NCBI GenBank assembly: GCA_013393415.1
Contig: JABXHI010000041.1
Location: forward strand, 1 to 64,000
DNA: 64,000 nucleotides
Direction of reading: 5' to 3'
From: Micrococcaceae bacterium
Lineage (GTDB): Bacteria > Actinomycetota > Actinomycetes > Actinomycetales > Micrococcaceae
The position numbers were made by a program, and so were the translations under genes. Shown here one piece after another: positions 1 through 8,069 of this stretch. How positions within the stretch are numbered: the first letter of the stretch is position 1; every line of letters begins with the position of its first letter. The notes beneath the pieces were generated by a model that saw nothing but the letters and a program-made list of their open reading frames with translations, made no database searches and was not told the DNA's origin.

Positions 1-127
1 TAACGGTCTGATCGAACTGCACCGCCGGGTGGCCCGCGGCTTCCGAAACCCCCACAACTACCGACTCAGAATGTTGCTGATCGCAGGCGGCCTAGACCAC
101 CAACCCCACCCTTAAACCGGAAGAGCC
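1..127 (+). mobile_element. Right end of an ISL3-family insertion sequence
   Basis: The window opens inside an insertion sequence. Bases 118-127 read CGGAAGAGCC, the inverted form of the GGCTCTTCCG-type terminal repeat known from actinobacterial ISL3 elements (IS31831/IS1096 group). The repeat follows three bases after the transposase stop codon, as expected for a right end. ISL3 elements usually duplicate 8 bp of target, so CTCAATCG (128-135) is the expected duplication; the left copy lies outside the window. The element interrupts an ArsA-type gene. Family assignment rests on the transposase tail and the repeat. Confidence 0.75.
2..115 (+). CDS. ISL3-family transposase, C-terminal 37 residues (partial)
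   Basis: The reading frame is open from the first full codon and ends at TAA 113-115. The tail contains ARGFRNPHNYRLRMLL, the C-terminal signature of ISL3-family DDE transposases, which cut and paste the element. The 5' part is outside the window, so whether the enzyme is intact cannot be judged. Confidence 0.75.
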   Translation, partial: NGLIELHRRVARGFRNPHNYRLRMLLIAGGLDHQPHP

Positions 128-589
128 CTCAATCGCCGTACCAAGGCGGAAAAATTCGGTGCGGCTATTCGAGCTTTGGACAATCATGATGATCCACAAT
201 CCGCATCCGGGGAAAGTCGTGATCGGCGGATCCGCCAGATGCTGTTGCGCCGCAAGAACCGCTTCGAGATGATGCGCAACGTGCTCACCGACGCCAAACT
301 CACCAGTTTTGTGATTGTACTGATTCCAGAACGGGTGCCGGTACTGGAAACCGTTGAACTGTATGCAGACCTACGCGAAACCGGCGTCGACGTCGGAGGT
401 TTTGTGGTCAACCGTCTGTCACCTACCGACGCGGGCGACTTTCTCGCCTCGCGGCGAGTCCAAGAAGATCACCACGTGCAGTCCTTGCGCGCAGAGCTGC
501 CCAGGGTACCCATCGACACGGTACCGTTGCTCGCAACCGATCTGGTCGGTCGCGACGCACTGCGCCAGTTAGCACAACAGCTCAGCTAG
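128..589 (+). pseudogene. ArsA-family ATPase, 3' fragment cut off by an insertion sequence
   Basis: The frame is open directly from the end of the insertion sequence and codes about 153 residues, with no good start codon (a TTG at 176 is the first candidate). It resembles the C-terminal part of ArsA/GET3-like P-loop ATPases: a VLIPERVPVLETVEL segment followed by GVDVGGFVVNR and a VPLLATDLVG tail, which in the family lie after the nucleotide-binding motifs. The P-loop and switch motifs are missing because they lie upstream of the insertion. In actinobacteria such genes usually occur in tandem pairs, so a partner may lie to the left. Almost certainly non-functional unless the element excises. 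Confidence 0.7.
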
Positions 590-639
590 GACACCGCAAG
601 ACACAGAAGACTACACCCGTCCTTAGGTGCGTCATTGAC

Positions 640-670
640 TATAGTGTGTGTTGCACAGTATCGTGTTGCA
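640..670 (+). promoter_or_regulatory. Promoter/operator candidate for the PadR operon
   Basis: A -10-like TATAGT (640-645) sits about 27 bases before the ATG at 672. The octamer GTGTTGCA is repeated directly at 648-655 and 663-670, spaced 15 bp start to start, between the -10 and the start codon. PadR proteins typically bind repeats overlapping their own promoter, so this is a plausible autoregulatory site. No convincing -35 box or ribosome binding site is visible. Confidence 0.4.
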
Positions 671-671
671 T

Positions 672-1019
672 ATGGCTGAAGCTTTTGAAACCCACCTGCA
701 GGAACTCCGGCGCGGTACTGTCGTGCTGGCATGTTTGCAGTTGTTGCGCACCCCGGGGTATGGCTACGGGCTGCTCGAGGATCTGCAGCGCACCGGGTTC
801 GATACCGAAGCGAACACGCTCTACCCACTGTTGCGTCGTTTGGAGAAGCAAGGGCATTTGACCAGCCATTGGAATACTGATGAATCGCGTCCGCGAAAGT
901 TTTACCAGACTTCGCGCGACGGGCTCCAGCTCGCCGAGGCTATGCGCACCGAATGGACAAAGCTCACCGACGCAATCGACTCCTTGCCTGAAGATCCCCT
1001 CACCGATGAGAAGAACTGA
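672..1019 (+). CDS. PadR-family transcriptional regulator
   Basis: Predicted protein of 115 residues. The N-terminal winged helix is typical: ELRRGTVVLACLQLL, then TPGYGYGLLEDL and a wing with TLYPLLRRLEKQGHL, followed by a short C-terminal helix for dimerisation. PadR repressors respond to small molecules or, in actinobacteria, often control a neighbouring membrane protein. I chose ATG 672 (MAEAFETHLQELRRG), which matches the family N terminus, over GTG 648, which would add eight non-conserved residues. The stop is one base before the next ATG, so the two genes should be co-transcribed and their functions linked. No inducer can be inferred. Confidence 0.9.
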   Translation: MAEAFETHLQELRRGTVVLACLQLLRTPGYGYGLLEDLQRTGFDTEANTLYPLLRRLEKQGHLTSHWNTDESRPRKFYQTSRDGLQLAEAMRTEWTKLTDAIDSLPEDPLTDEKN

Positions 1020-1020
1020 C

Positions 1021-2004
1021 ATGACTACTCCACTTCCTGAACGTTATATCGCAGCAACCGTCAAAGATCTCCCGACAGAATTGCAGGCTGAAGTCCGGCC
1101 AGAACTCGAGGCGTCGATTGCAGACGCCATCGACGCACGCATGGCCCAAGGTGAAGATCGTGCAACAGCTGAACGCGAGGTGCTCACCGACCTCGGGGAC
1201 CCCGCGGTGCTCGCCGCGGGATACACCGAGCGACCATTACAGTTGATTGGTCCACGGGTATATCTGCAGTGGTGGCATCTGTTGAAGCTGCTGCTGTTCA
1301 TCGTGCCGGCAACAGTCTTCGTGGTGGCCGCCGTCGCGCAGGTGCTCGCAGGCAGTTCCTTTGGCGATGTGCTCGGTGCAGCTATACCGGCCACCATTAC
1401 GGCCACGCTACACGTGTGTTTCTGGGTGACCCTGGTCTTTGCCATCATCGAGCGTTCGGGGACTGATACCGGCATCACCTGGGACGTCGACCAGCTCCCG
1501 GAACCGCGAGAAGAACACCCGGGAGGCTCTGATTTGATCGCCTCGCTCGTGTTCCTTGGCCTCGTGCTGGTTGCCTTGATCTGGGATCAAATCCCCGGTT
1601 TTATTCGCATCAATGAAGAAGCCGTTCCTATCCTGAACCCTGATCTATGGCCCTGGGCAATGCTCGGACTGTTGGCGCTGGTCGGCCTCGAAATCGGCTT
1701 TGCGGTCGTCCTCTACGTGCGTCGGGGGTGGAGCACCACGCTGGCGATCGTTAACACTGCGTTGAGTGTGCTCTTCTTCAGCTGGGTCATCAGTCTATTG
1801 GCACCCGGAGAACTGTTCAGTGAGCAACTCCTAGGCCTTGCGGTGAATAATGGGCTCAACGACGATACGCTCTACACGCTTGCCGTCGTCTTTGGCTTTG
1901 GTATCGCCATCATCTGTCTCTGGGACACCATTGACGGTTGGATCAAAACCCACCGGGCCAAGGTTTCACACACTGCCCAACAGCAGCCAACCCCCGCCGA
2001 CTAA
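1021..2004 (+). CDS. Membrane protein with HAAS-type N-terminal domain, PadR partner
   Basis: Predicted protein of 327 residues. The first 75 resemble the HAAS / permease-prefix domain (LPTELQAEVRPELEASIADAI, then AEREVLTDLGDPAVLAAGY), an alpha-helical module usually encoded next to PadR regulators. About six hydrophobic segments follow (near residues 85-110, 120-140, 175-195, 215-235, 245-265 and 290-310), separated by an acidic loop. The gene starts one base after the padR-type stop. This regulator-membrane pairing is common in Actinobacteria, but the biochemical function is unknown. The 3' end overlaps the convergent M50-like gene by 39 bp. Confidence 0.8.
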   Translation: MTTPLPERYIAATVKDLPTELQAEVRPELEASIADAIDARMAQGEDRATAEREVLTDLGDPAVLAAGYTERPLQLIGPRVYLQWWHLLKLLLFIVPATVFVVAAVAQVLAGSSFGDVLGAAIPATITATLHVCFWVTLVFAIIERSGTDTGITWDVDQLPEPREEHPGGSDLIASLVFLGLVLVALIWDQIPGFIRINEEAVPILNPDLWPWAMLGLLALVGLEIGFAVVLYVRRGWSTTLAIVNTALSVLFFSWVISLLAPGELFSEQLLGLAVNNGLNDDTLYTLAVVFGFGIAIICLWDTIDGWIKTHRAKVSHTAQQQPTPAD

Positions 2005-2673
2005 ACACGCCATGGTGATGAGCCAAAAGAGCCCAATCCAGATGCCACTCGACAGATGGGTGAGCCCCGCGAGCTGATCGGCGTCGCTTCTGCCGCGACT
2101 CCGCTTGCAGCGTCGACTGCGTTGCAACTCCACGACGGCACGCGGCGCCACGAACAATAGGGACCAGGCCAGGATATATGCCGCGATCGACAAGATCTCT
2201 GGTGTGGCAGTCCAGGACAATGCTGCGACGCCCACACCGGTAACGAGCACAACCCACAGCCCGTAGAGATTTCGTATCAGCAGCAACATCAGGGCACACA
2301 ACACGACCAGTGCCCACAGCGTACCGGCAGCATAGCCATGGCTCACCAGCCATGCGCTGGCCAAGCCCACGATCGCCGGTGCGGGATAGCCTGCCATGAG
2401 GGTGGCGATCATCCCCGGGCCGCGGGGTTTGCCGCGGGACACCGTCAAACCCGAGGTGTCGGAGTGCAAACGGATACCGCTCAGGCGCCGACCAACAAAG
2501 ACCGCGACTAGGGCGTGGCCTGCTTCATGCAAGAGGGTGGCCAGGTGTCGAACCACTCGGTATCCAAGCGGCGACCAGGTCAACAACAGCGCGGCAAGAC
2601 CGGCGACCAACACCCAGATATCGGGCAGCGGTGGTTGCACACCGGTTGCACGTTCCCATAATTCGTCAAACAC
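1966..2673 (-). CDS. M50-like membrane zinc metalloprotease
   Basis: Predicted protein of 235 residues with about six membrane segments. The zinc-binding motif HEAGH lies near residues 49-53 (ATLLHEAGHALVAVFVGRR), followed by SGIRLHSDTSGLT and GYPAPAIVGLASAWL. This is the layout of the short M50B-like family of actinobacteria (site-2-protease-like), which cleave or bind membrane substrates; the substrate is unknown. A clear NPDG-type second metal motif is not evident, as is usual for this subgroup. The gene is convergent with and overlaps the preceding gene by 39 bp. Confidence 0.8.
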   Translation of the reverse strand: MFDELWERATGVQPPLPDIWVLVAGLAALLLTWSPLGYRVVRHLATLLHEAGHALVAVFVGRRLSGIRLHSDTSGLTVSRGKPRGPGMIATLMAGYPAPAIVGLASAWLVSHGYAAGTLWALVVLCALMLLLIRNLYGLWVVLVTGVGVAALSWTATPEILSIAAYILAWSLLFVAPRAVVELQRSRRCKRSRGRSDADQLAGLTHLSSGIWIGLFWLITMACLVGGGWLLLGSV

Positions 2674-2860
2674 CTGACCACTTATAGCAGAACCGGCTGA
2701 AAAGTGGGCGTGAGTTTTTCGGCCGTGTAGTGAATGTGCGTCACCTCGGCAGTTTGCTCAGCTTGTACCTCTAGTCTGTACCGAGCAATCTTTCATCTGG
2801 ACGCATCGCGAGCTGCATTGTCGTGTCGTGATGCCCTCACATCGAAGGGAAATACCTTCC

Positions 2861-4231
2861 ATGACCGAACCTGATCTGGTGCTCACCATCGCTGGTCTGG
2901 CAATTATCGGTGCCACCGTTGGTTTGCTTATCTGGGGCAAAGTCTCACCCGTTGTCGCTATGGCACTGGTGCCCACCGTGGGTGCCCTTGTGTTAGGTTA
3001 CGGCTTCGAGGAGCTCCAGACGTTCTTTAGCTCTGGTATGGACCAGGTGATGAGCGTGGTGGTGATGTTTATCTTCGCCATCATATTCTTCGGGATATTA
3101 TCTGATGCTGGACTCTTTGATCCGGTCATTCGAAGGCTCATTCTGTTGACGCGGGGCCGGGTCCTACTGGTCGCGATTGGCACCGTGCTCATCGGTGCTC
3201 TGGCACACCTCGACGGTGCGGGCGCAACCACCTTCCTGCTTACTATTCCCGCGTTGCTTCCGCTGTATCAAGCCCTGAATATGAGTAAATATCTCCTCTT
3301 GCTGCTGGTGAGCTTGTCGGCCTCGATCATGAACATGGTGCCCTGGGGTGGGCCGTTGATCCGGGCCGCTTCGGTGATCGGTGAAGAACCCGGGGAAATG
3401 TACCAGCAACTCGTCCCGCTACAGGGTGCCGGTTTGCTCATGTTGTTGGCCCTCGCTGTGCTGTTGGGGCTGCGTGAAATCCGTCGGATCAACGCCAAGG
3501 TCGGAGCCGGTCTCGTGACCTCGACAGGCAATGTGGACGTCTCGCAGATCGCCGATGACTTTACTGCCCGCCAGAAGGAAGAGCGCAAAGACTTAGAAGG
3601 CAAAATCAACGCCAATAAGGTCATCTACTGGTTGAACATCGTGGTGGTCATTGCCGTGCTCGCCACGATGCTCGCCGGTTGGCTGGAGCCAGCCCTGAGC
3701 TTTGTGCTGGGTGTCGCCGTGCTGTTGCCGATGAACTTCAACTCGGCAAAATTACAGATGGACCGTATGAAAGCTCATGCACCAAACGCACTCATGATGG
3801 CCTCGGTCATCATTGCAGCCGCGGTGTTCCTCGGTGTGCTCAATGAATCCGGCATGTTAGAAAACGTGGCGCTTGCGATGCTGCAGATCATTCCAGAATC
3901 TGTCGGCCAATACCTACACCTCATTGTTGGGTTCTTCGGTGTGCCACTGGATATGTTGACATCGACCGATGCCTACTACTTCTCCGTGCTGCCACTGGTG
4001 GAAGCCACGGCTGGTGAGTTTGGGGTTGCTGCGTCGTCCACCGCTTTCGCGCTTGTCATTGGTAACGTGATCGGTACCTTCGTGAGCCCATTTGCGCCCG
4101 CCGTCTGGTTAGCCATGGGCCTGGCCGAAGCCGACATCGGTAAACACATCCGCTACTCGTTCGTCATCATGTGGGGCTTCAGTGTCGCGCTGCTGCTGGT
4201 GGCAGTCTTGATGGGGATCGTCCAGGTATAA
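2861..4231 (+). CDS. CitMHS-family metal-citrate/proton symporter
   Basis: Predicted integral membrane protein of 456 residues with about 11-12 hydrophobic segments. Family features are the N-terminal GKVSPVVAMALVPTVGALV, the LAHLDGAGATTFLLTIPALLPLY region, and MNMVPWGGPLIRAASVIG, which matches the conserved WGGPxxRAA signature of CitMHS transporters. These import citrate complexed to divalent cations with protons. A loop near residues 215-260 is charged and cytoplasmic. I chose ATG 2861, preceded by GAAGGGA at 2844-2850, over an upstream in-frame codon at 2828. The next gene starts 15 bp downstream and is probably co-transcribed. The exact substrate (citrate or another di/tricarboxylate) is not certain. 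Confidence 0.85.
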   Translation: MTEPDLVLTIAGLAIIGATVGLLIWGKVSPVVAMALVPTVGALVLGYGFEELQTFFSSGMDQVMSVVVMFIFAIIFFGILSDAGLFDPVIRRLILLTRGRVLLVAIGTVLIGALAHLDGAGATTFLLTIPALLPLYQALNMSKYLLLLLVSLSASIMNMVPWGGPLIRAASVIGEEPGEMYQQLVPLQGAGLLMLLALAVLLGLREIRRINAKVGAGLVTSTGNVDVSQIADDFTARQKEERKDLEGKINANKVIYWLNIVVVIAVLATMLAGWLEPALSFVLGVAVLLPMNFNSAKLQMDRMKAHAPNALMMASVIIAAAVFLGVLNESGMLENVALAMLQIIPESVGQYLHLIVGFFGVPLDMLTSTDAYYFSVLPLVEATAGEFGVAASSTAFALVIGNVIGTFVSPFAPAVWLAMGLAEADIGKHIRYSFVIMWGFSVALLLVAVLMGIVQV

Positions 4232-4246
4232 CAGAAAGAACAGCAC

Positions 4247-5032
4247 GTGACATCACTGACCTGGGTTGAACAGAATGCTAGCTTAGGCGTGGCAGAAGAC
4301 CTGGCGTATTCGACCACCCTGCTGCGCGCGGTGCAGCACGGTGTGCTGAGCGGGCCCATCGTGCGGATCTACCGTCCGGAGCCCACGGTGTCATTCGGTC
4401 AGCAAGACACCCGTATGGACGGCTACGATAAGGCTGTTCAACACAGCACCCAGCACGGTTTTGCCCCGATGGTTCGCAAAGTTGGCGGTCGAGCCGCAGC
4501 GTATCATCCTGGTTCGCTGGTCATCGACCATATCCAGCCCGAAGAAGACGCGATGTTTGGGTTTCGGCAGCGGTTCGAATATTTCGGTGAACTGTTCACC
4601 AGCACATTGCAGCACTTGGGCGTGAACGCAGCAGTCGGCGAAATCCCCGGCGAATACTGCGCCGGAGAATATTCGGTGCACGCGGTGTTGGACGACAATC
4701 ATCGCATCAAAATCGCCGGGAGCGCACAACGCGTCGTGAAGGGCGCATGGTTGTTCTCCACGAGTCTAGTGGTTGAAAACGGCCAGGCCGTTCGCGATGT
4801 GCTGACCGATGTGTATTCGGCACTCGGGCTCGACTTTGATTCACGGACGGCAGGTGCAGCCGAGGACGCCGCAGCCGGGGTGACCGTCCCCGATGTAATC
4901 GACGAACTGCTGGCCCAGTACCAACGCGAATTTCTTAACGGCGGGCACACCGGAAAAGACTTCTACCGTCTCGAGGGTTTGAGTTGGCAAGACCTGCTGA
5001 GGACTGTCCCGTCCGAGCCAGACAAGGCGTGA
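4247..5032 (+). CDS. Lipoate-protein ligase A family protein
   Basis: Predicted protein of 261 residues of the biotin/lipoate A/B ligase fold. The family signature VRKVGGRAAAYHPGSL (cf. RRxGGGxxxxHxPG) lies near residues 73-90. A possible lysine for the acyl-adenylate step lies in IKIAGSAQRVVKGAW. LplA enzymes attach lipoate to E2 and GcvH proteins, while some actinobacterial members are octanoyltransferase-like. The separate C-terminal accessory domain of E. coli LplA is absent, as in many Gram-positive forms. Start is GTG 4247 with AGAAAGAA upstream. Tight spacing to the citrate transporter suggests one transcript, linking carboxylate uptake with 2-oxoacid dehydrogenase activity (inference). 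Confidence 0.82.
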   Translation: MTSLTWVEQNASLGVAEDLAYSTTLLRAVQHGVLSGPIVRIYRPEPTVSFGQQDTRMDGYDKAVQHSTQHGFAPMVRKVGGRAAAYHPGSLVIDHIQPEEDAMFGFRQRFEYFGELFTSTLQHLGVNAAVGEIPGEYCAGEYSVHAVLDDNHRIKIAGSAQRVVKGAWLFSTSLVVENGQAVRDVLTDVYSALGLDFDSRTAGAAEDAAAGVTVPDVIDELLAQYQREFLNGGHTGKDFYRLEGLSWQDLLRTVPSEPDKA

Positions 5033-5065
5033 CAATCTACCCTGTTTATGCTCTAGCATGGAGCC

Positions 5066-6451
5066 ATGCTGACCCCCGTGCTGCTTCTGTTGCTTGGCAT
5101 TGTTGTGATCCTGGTGATCATCGCAGCCAACGGCTACTTTGTCGCCCAAGAATTCGCGTATATGTCTGTGGACCGGGCACAGCTCACCGCGCAAGCAGAC
5201 GAGGGCGATGCATCAGCTAAGCAGGCGTTAAAAGTCACCCGCCGGACCTCATTTATGCTCTCTGGGGCCCAACTGGGAATCACGGTGACCGGCCTGCTGG
5301 TCGGTTATGTCGCCGAACCGCTGGTCGGTCAGAGCCTGGGGACATTGCTCGGCGGCGTCGGTGTGCCACCAGCCGTCAGCATTTCGATCGGTACGGTGGT
5401 GGCTCTCGGGCTCTCAACCGTGGTCCAGATGATCTTCGGGGAGCTCTACCCAAAGAACCTGGCCATCGCCAACCCCGGACCCCTGGCGCGGGGGCTAGCC
5501 AGATCCACAAATATTTACCTAGGCATCTTCGGATGGCTCATCACCATCTTCGATCATGCCGCCAACGGCTTGCTCCGGCTTTTGCGCATCCAACCCGTCG
5601 AAGACCTCGATAGTAGCGCCAACGCCAGCGACCTCCAACACATCGTGTCTGACTCTCGGGAATCCGGACATTTGGAAGACCACCTGTCGCTGATGCTGGA
5701 TCGCATTATCGACTTCCCACAGCGCGACGTGGAGCACGCGATGGTGCCGTGGGCCAAGACCGACACCGTCGATTCGGATACGACCATCGGCGAGGTCCGC
5801 GCCAGAATGGCAGTGGCACACACACGGTATGCGGTACTGGGCGAAGATGATGAACCCATCGGAGTGGTACACCTGCTCGATGTACTGGGCTCATCGTCGA
5901 CACCGGATGAACCGGTCGTCACCATCATGCGAGACCCGGTCATTGTGCCCATGGTCATGATGTTGCCCCAAGCCCTAGAGCGGCTCTTGGAAGCCGAAGA
6001 GGAATTTGCCTGCGTCATCGATGAATACGGTGGTTTGGCAGGAATTCTGACGATCGAAGATCTCGCCGAAGAAGTCGCCGGTGAACTCACAGACGAACAC
6101 GACGTCGAGATCCCCACAACAATCGAACCCCAGGGGAGCCAAACATGGAAAGTTGCCGGCGATCTACCAATCGATGAGGTAGAACGTGAGATTGGCCAGC
6201 GTCTGCCCCGTGGTGACTACGAAACGGTTGCCGGCATGCTCATCGCCTACCTGCAAGATCTGCCAAAAGTTGACCAATCTATTCGGATGGAACTACCGCA
6301 GATGCCTTCGGATCTCATTCGTGATGAACCCTTGGCCCGATACCTTCATGTCAGCGTGCTAGGCCTGGATAAACGAGTGCCCACACTGGTTGAAATGTCG
6401 CTGGAGTCCGTCAGTGATGACGCTACGTCGCAGGAGGAGGTCCAGAAATGA
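5066..6451 (+). CDS. DUF21/CNNM-CBS-CorC_HlyC membrane protein
   Basis: Predicted protein of 461 residues. The N-terminal DUF21 domain (about 1-195) has four membrane segments including LSGAQLGITVTGLLVGYVAEP and FGELYPKNLAIANP. A cytoplasmic CBS pair (about 225-345) follows, with the phrase ACVIDEYGGLAGILTIEDL, and then a CorC_HlyC domain (about 365-440). The family, often labelled hemolysin-like, exports magnesium or cobalt ions (CNNM/CorC/MpfA); the hemolysin name is misleading. The stop codon overlaps the next start as ATGA (6448-6451), so the two paralogues are translationally coupled. Confidence 0.9.
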   Translation: MLTPVLLLLLGIVVILVIIAANGYFVAQEFAYMSVDRAQLTAQADEGDASAKQALKVTRRTSFMLSGAQLGITVTGLLVGYVAEPLVGQSLGTLLGGVGVPPAVSISIGTVVALGLSTVVQMIFGELYPKNLAIANPGPLARGLARSTNIYLGIFGWLITIFDHAANGLLRLLRIQPVEDLDSSANASDLQHIVSDSRESGHLEDHLSLMLDRIIDFPQRDVEHAMVPWAKTDTVDSDTTIGEVRARMAVAHTRYAVLGEDDEPIGVVHLLDVLGSSSTPDEPVVTIMRDPVIVPMVMMLPQALERLLEAEEEFACVIDEYGGLAGILTIEDLAEEVAGELTDEHDVEIPTTIEPQGSQTWKVAGDLPIDEVEREIGQRLPRGDYETVAGMLIAYLQDLPKVDQSIRMELPQMPSDLIRDEPLARYLHVSVLGLDKRVPTLVEMSLESVSDDATSQEEVQK

Positions 6452-7470
6452 CGAATCCGTGGATCGTTTTGCTCGTCACGATCGCCATCATTGGCCTCAG
6501 CGCGTTCTTCGTGATCATTGAGTTCGCCCTGCTAGGCGCGCGCTCTCACCGACTGGAAGATAAAGCCGTCACGAGTAAGTCTGCCCGAGCTGCACTGCGG
6601 GGCATCAACGAACTGACCATGATGCTAGCCGGGGCACAACTGGGCATCACCGCGTGTACCTTTGCTCTGGGGGCGATTACCAAACCGGCAGTCGATGCTT
6701 GGCTCTCGGTACCTTTGCAGGCCACTGGGTTGCCAGGTTGGCTGACAGGCGGTGCATCGTTTGTGCTGTCGCTGCTGATCGTCACCTTCTTGCACCTGGT
6801 CGTCGGTGAGATGGCCCCTAAATCCTGGGCCATCGCCCACCCCGAGCGCGCGGCACTCACCATCGGTTTGCCAGCACGTGGCTTTGTCAAAGTGTTTGCT
6901 CCACTATTACGCTGGATCAACTCGATTGCCAACCGTCTCGTGGCAGCCTCCGGTGTTGAACCCGTAGACCGGGCCGCAGTGGGTGGCCGAGACGCCGCAA
7001 CCATCCGCCGACTCGTCGAACACTCAGCCAACGTCGGAGCATTGGAAGACAAGGTCGGCGCCCCGATCTCTGGCGCGCTCGAACTGGAAACACTGCAGGT
7101 GGAAGATCTCATCGCCCCTGACAATCCGCCCGCACAAGTCACCGCGGGCCAGACCGTCGCTGACCTGCAACACGCTGCACGCCGATCAGGGCACATGCGT
7201 ATTCTCGTCAATAACGGCGACGACGCACCGGGGGTGATCCACGTTCGTGACACACTACTGGAACCCGCAGAACGTACCGTTGATGCGCTTGGTCGCGCGG
7301 CCTTCGTCGTGCCCGTAGGAACTCCAGTCCACGAAGCCATGGCGCAGATGCGCCGGTCAAGCGAGCAGCTTGCCGTCGTGGTCGATGACGCAGGCCACTT
7401 CCGCGGTATTATCACGTTCAACGATGCCGTGCGCCGCTTATTGCCACGTGACGAAGCAACCGCGGGCTAA
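6448..7470 (+). CDS. DUF21/CNNM-CBS membrane protein, short paralogue
   Basis: Predicted protein of 340 residues, paralogous to the preceding gene: DUF21 with MLAGAQLGITACTFALGAITKP and VVGEMAPKSWAIAHPE, then a CBS pair ending in QLAVVVDDAGHFRGIITFNDA. The C-terminal CorC_HlyC domain of the partner is missing, a natural difference in these tandem pairs. Its start overlaps the upstream stop by four bases, so the two probably form a heteromeric divalent-cation exporter (inference). Its stop overlaps the stop region of the convergent response-regulator gene by four bases. Confidence 0.88.
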   Translation: MTNPWIVLLVTIAIIGLSAFFVIIEFALLGARSHRLEDKAVTSKSARAALRGINELTMMLAGAQLGITACTFALGAITKPAVDAWLSVPLQATGLPGWLTGGASFVLSLLIVTFLHLVVGEMAPKSWAIAHPERAALTIGLPARGFVKVFAPLLRWINSIANRLVAASGVEPVDRAAVGGRDAATIRRLVEHSANVGALEDKVGAPISGALELETLQVEDLIAPDNPPAQVTAGQTVADLQHAARRSGHMRILVNNGDDAPGVIHVRDTLLEPAERTVDALGRAAFVVPVGTPVHEAMAQMRRSSEQLAVVVDDAGHFRGIITFNDAVRRLLPRDEATAG

Positions 7471-8069
7471 ATCCACCCCTGCTCCCAGGCATATTGCGAA
7501 GCCTCGGCGCGAGTATTGACTCCGAGTTTTTGCATAGCCGTCGAGAGGTAATTTCGCACGGTGCCGTGTGCCAGGCTCAAGTGTTCGGCGATGTGCGCGA
7601 CCGATGCGGCATCACGACCGGCGCGCAGTACATCCAGCTCACGGTCGGTCAAAGGACATTGCGTCGCGGATAATGCGGTGGCAGCAATATCTGGATCCAC
7701 ATAGCGCCGTCCGGTCATTACCTCGCGGAGCACATCGGCTAGCCGTTCCACCGGGGTCGATTTCGGGACGAAACCCGATACCTTTTCGGCCAATGCTCGG
7801 CGCAACACTCCGGGGCGTGCATGCCGGGTACAGATCACAACTTTGGTTGCGACCGTTCGAGAAATTTCTCTGGCGGCTTCCACACCGTCGAGTCCGGGCA
7901 TCTCCAAATCTAAGACGCACACATCAGGGTTGAGCTGTTGTGCAGCCTCCACCGCGGCACGACCATCTTCCACTCCGGGGAGTACCTCAATATCGTCCTC
8001 CATGCCCAACAGTGTTTCCATAGCGGTGCGGATCATCGTCTCGTCATCGGCGATTAGAACGCGGATCAT
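7467..8069 (-). CDS. NarL/DesR-type response regulator
   Basis: Predicted protein of 200 residues. The receiver domain (1-120) has the acidic pocket IADDE, the phospho-acceptor Asp in VCVLDLEMPGLDG and the conserved Lys in GFVPKSTP. The C-terminal LuxR helix-turn-helix (about 135-198) contains LTDRELDVLRAG and LSLAHGTVRNYLSTAMQKL. It resembles DesR-like regulators. The gene overlaps the stop of the upstream histidine-kinase gene by one base (TGATG). Because that kinase is frameshifted here, this regulator may lack its phosphodonor. A likely target is the divergent efflux-like gene at 9398, which has an inverted repeat in front of it. Confidence 0.92.
   Translation of the reverse strand: MIRVLIADDETMIRTAMETLLGMEDDIEVLPGVEDGRAAVEAAQQLNPDVCVLDLEMPGLDGVEAAREISRTVATKVVICTRHARPGVLRRALAEKVSGFVPKSTPVERLADVLREVMTGRRYVDPDIAATALSATQCPLTDRELDVLRAGRDAASVAHIAEHLSLAHGTVRNYLSTAMQKLGVNTRAEASQYAWEQGWI

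Noticed and set aside
6546-7421. 291-codon minus-strand frame inside the second DUF21 gene
   Set aside because: Antisense to a clear DUF21/CBS protein with coupled translation; no start signal or family match.
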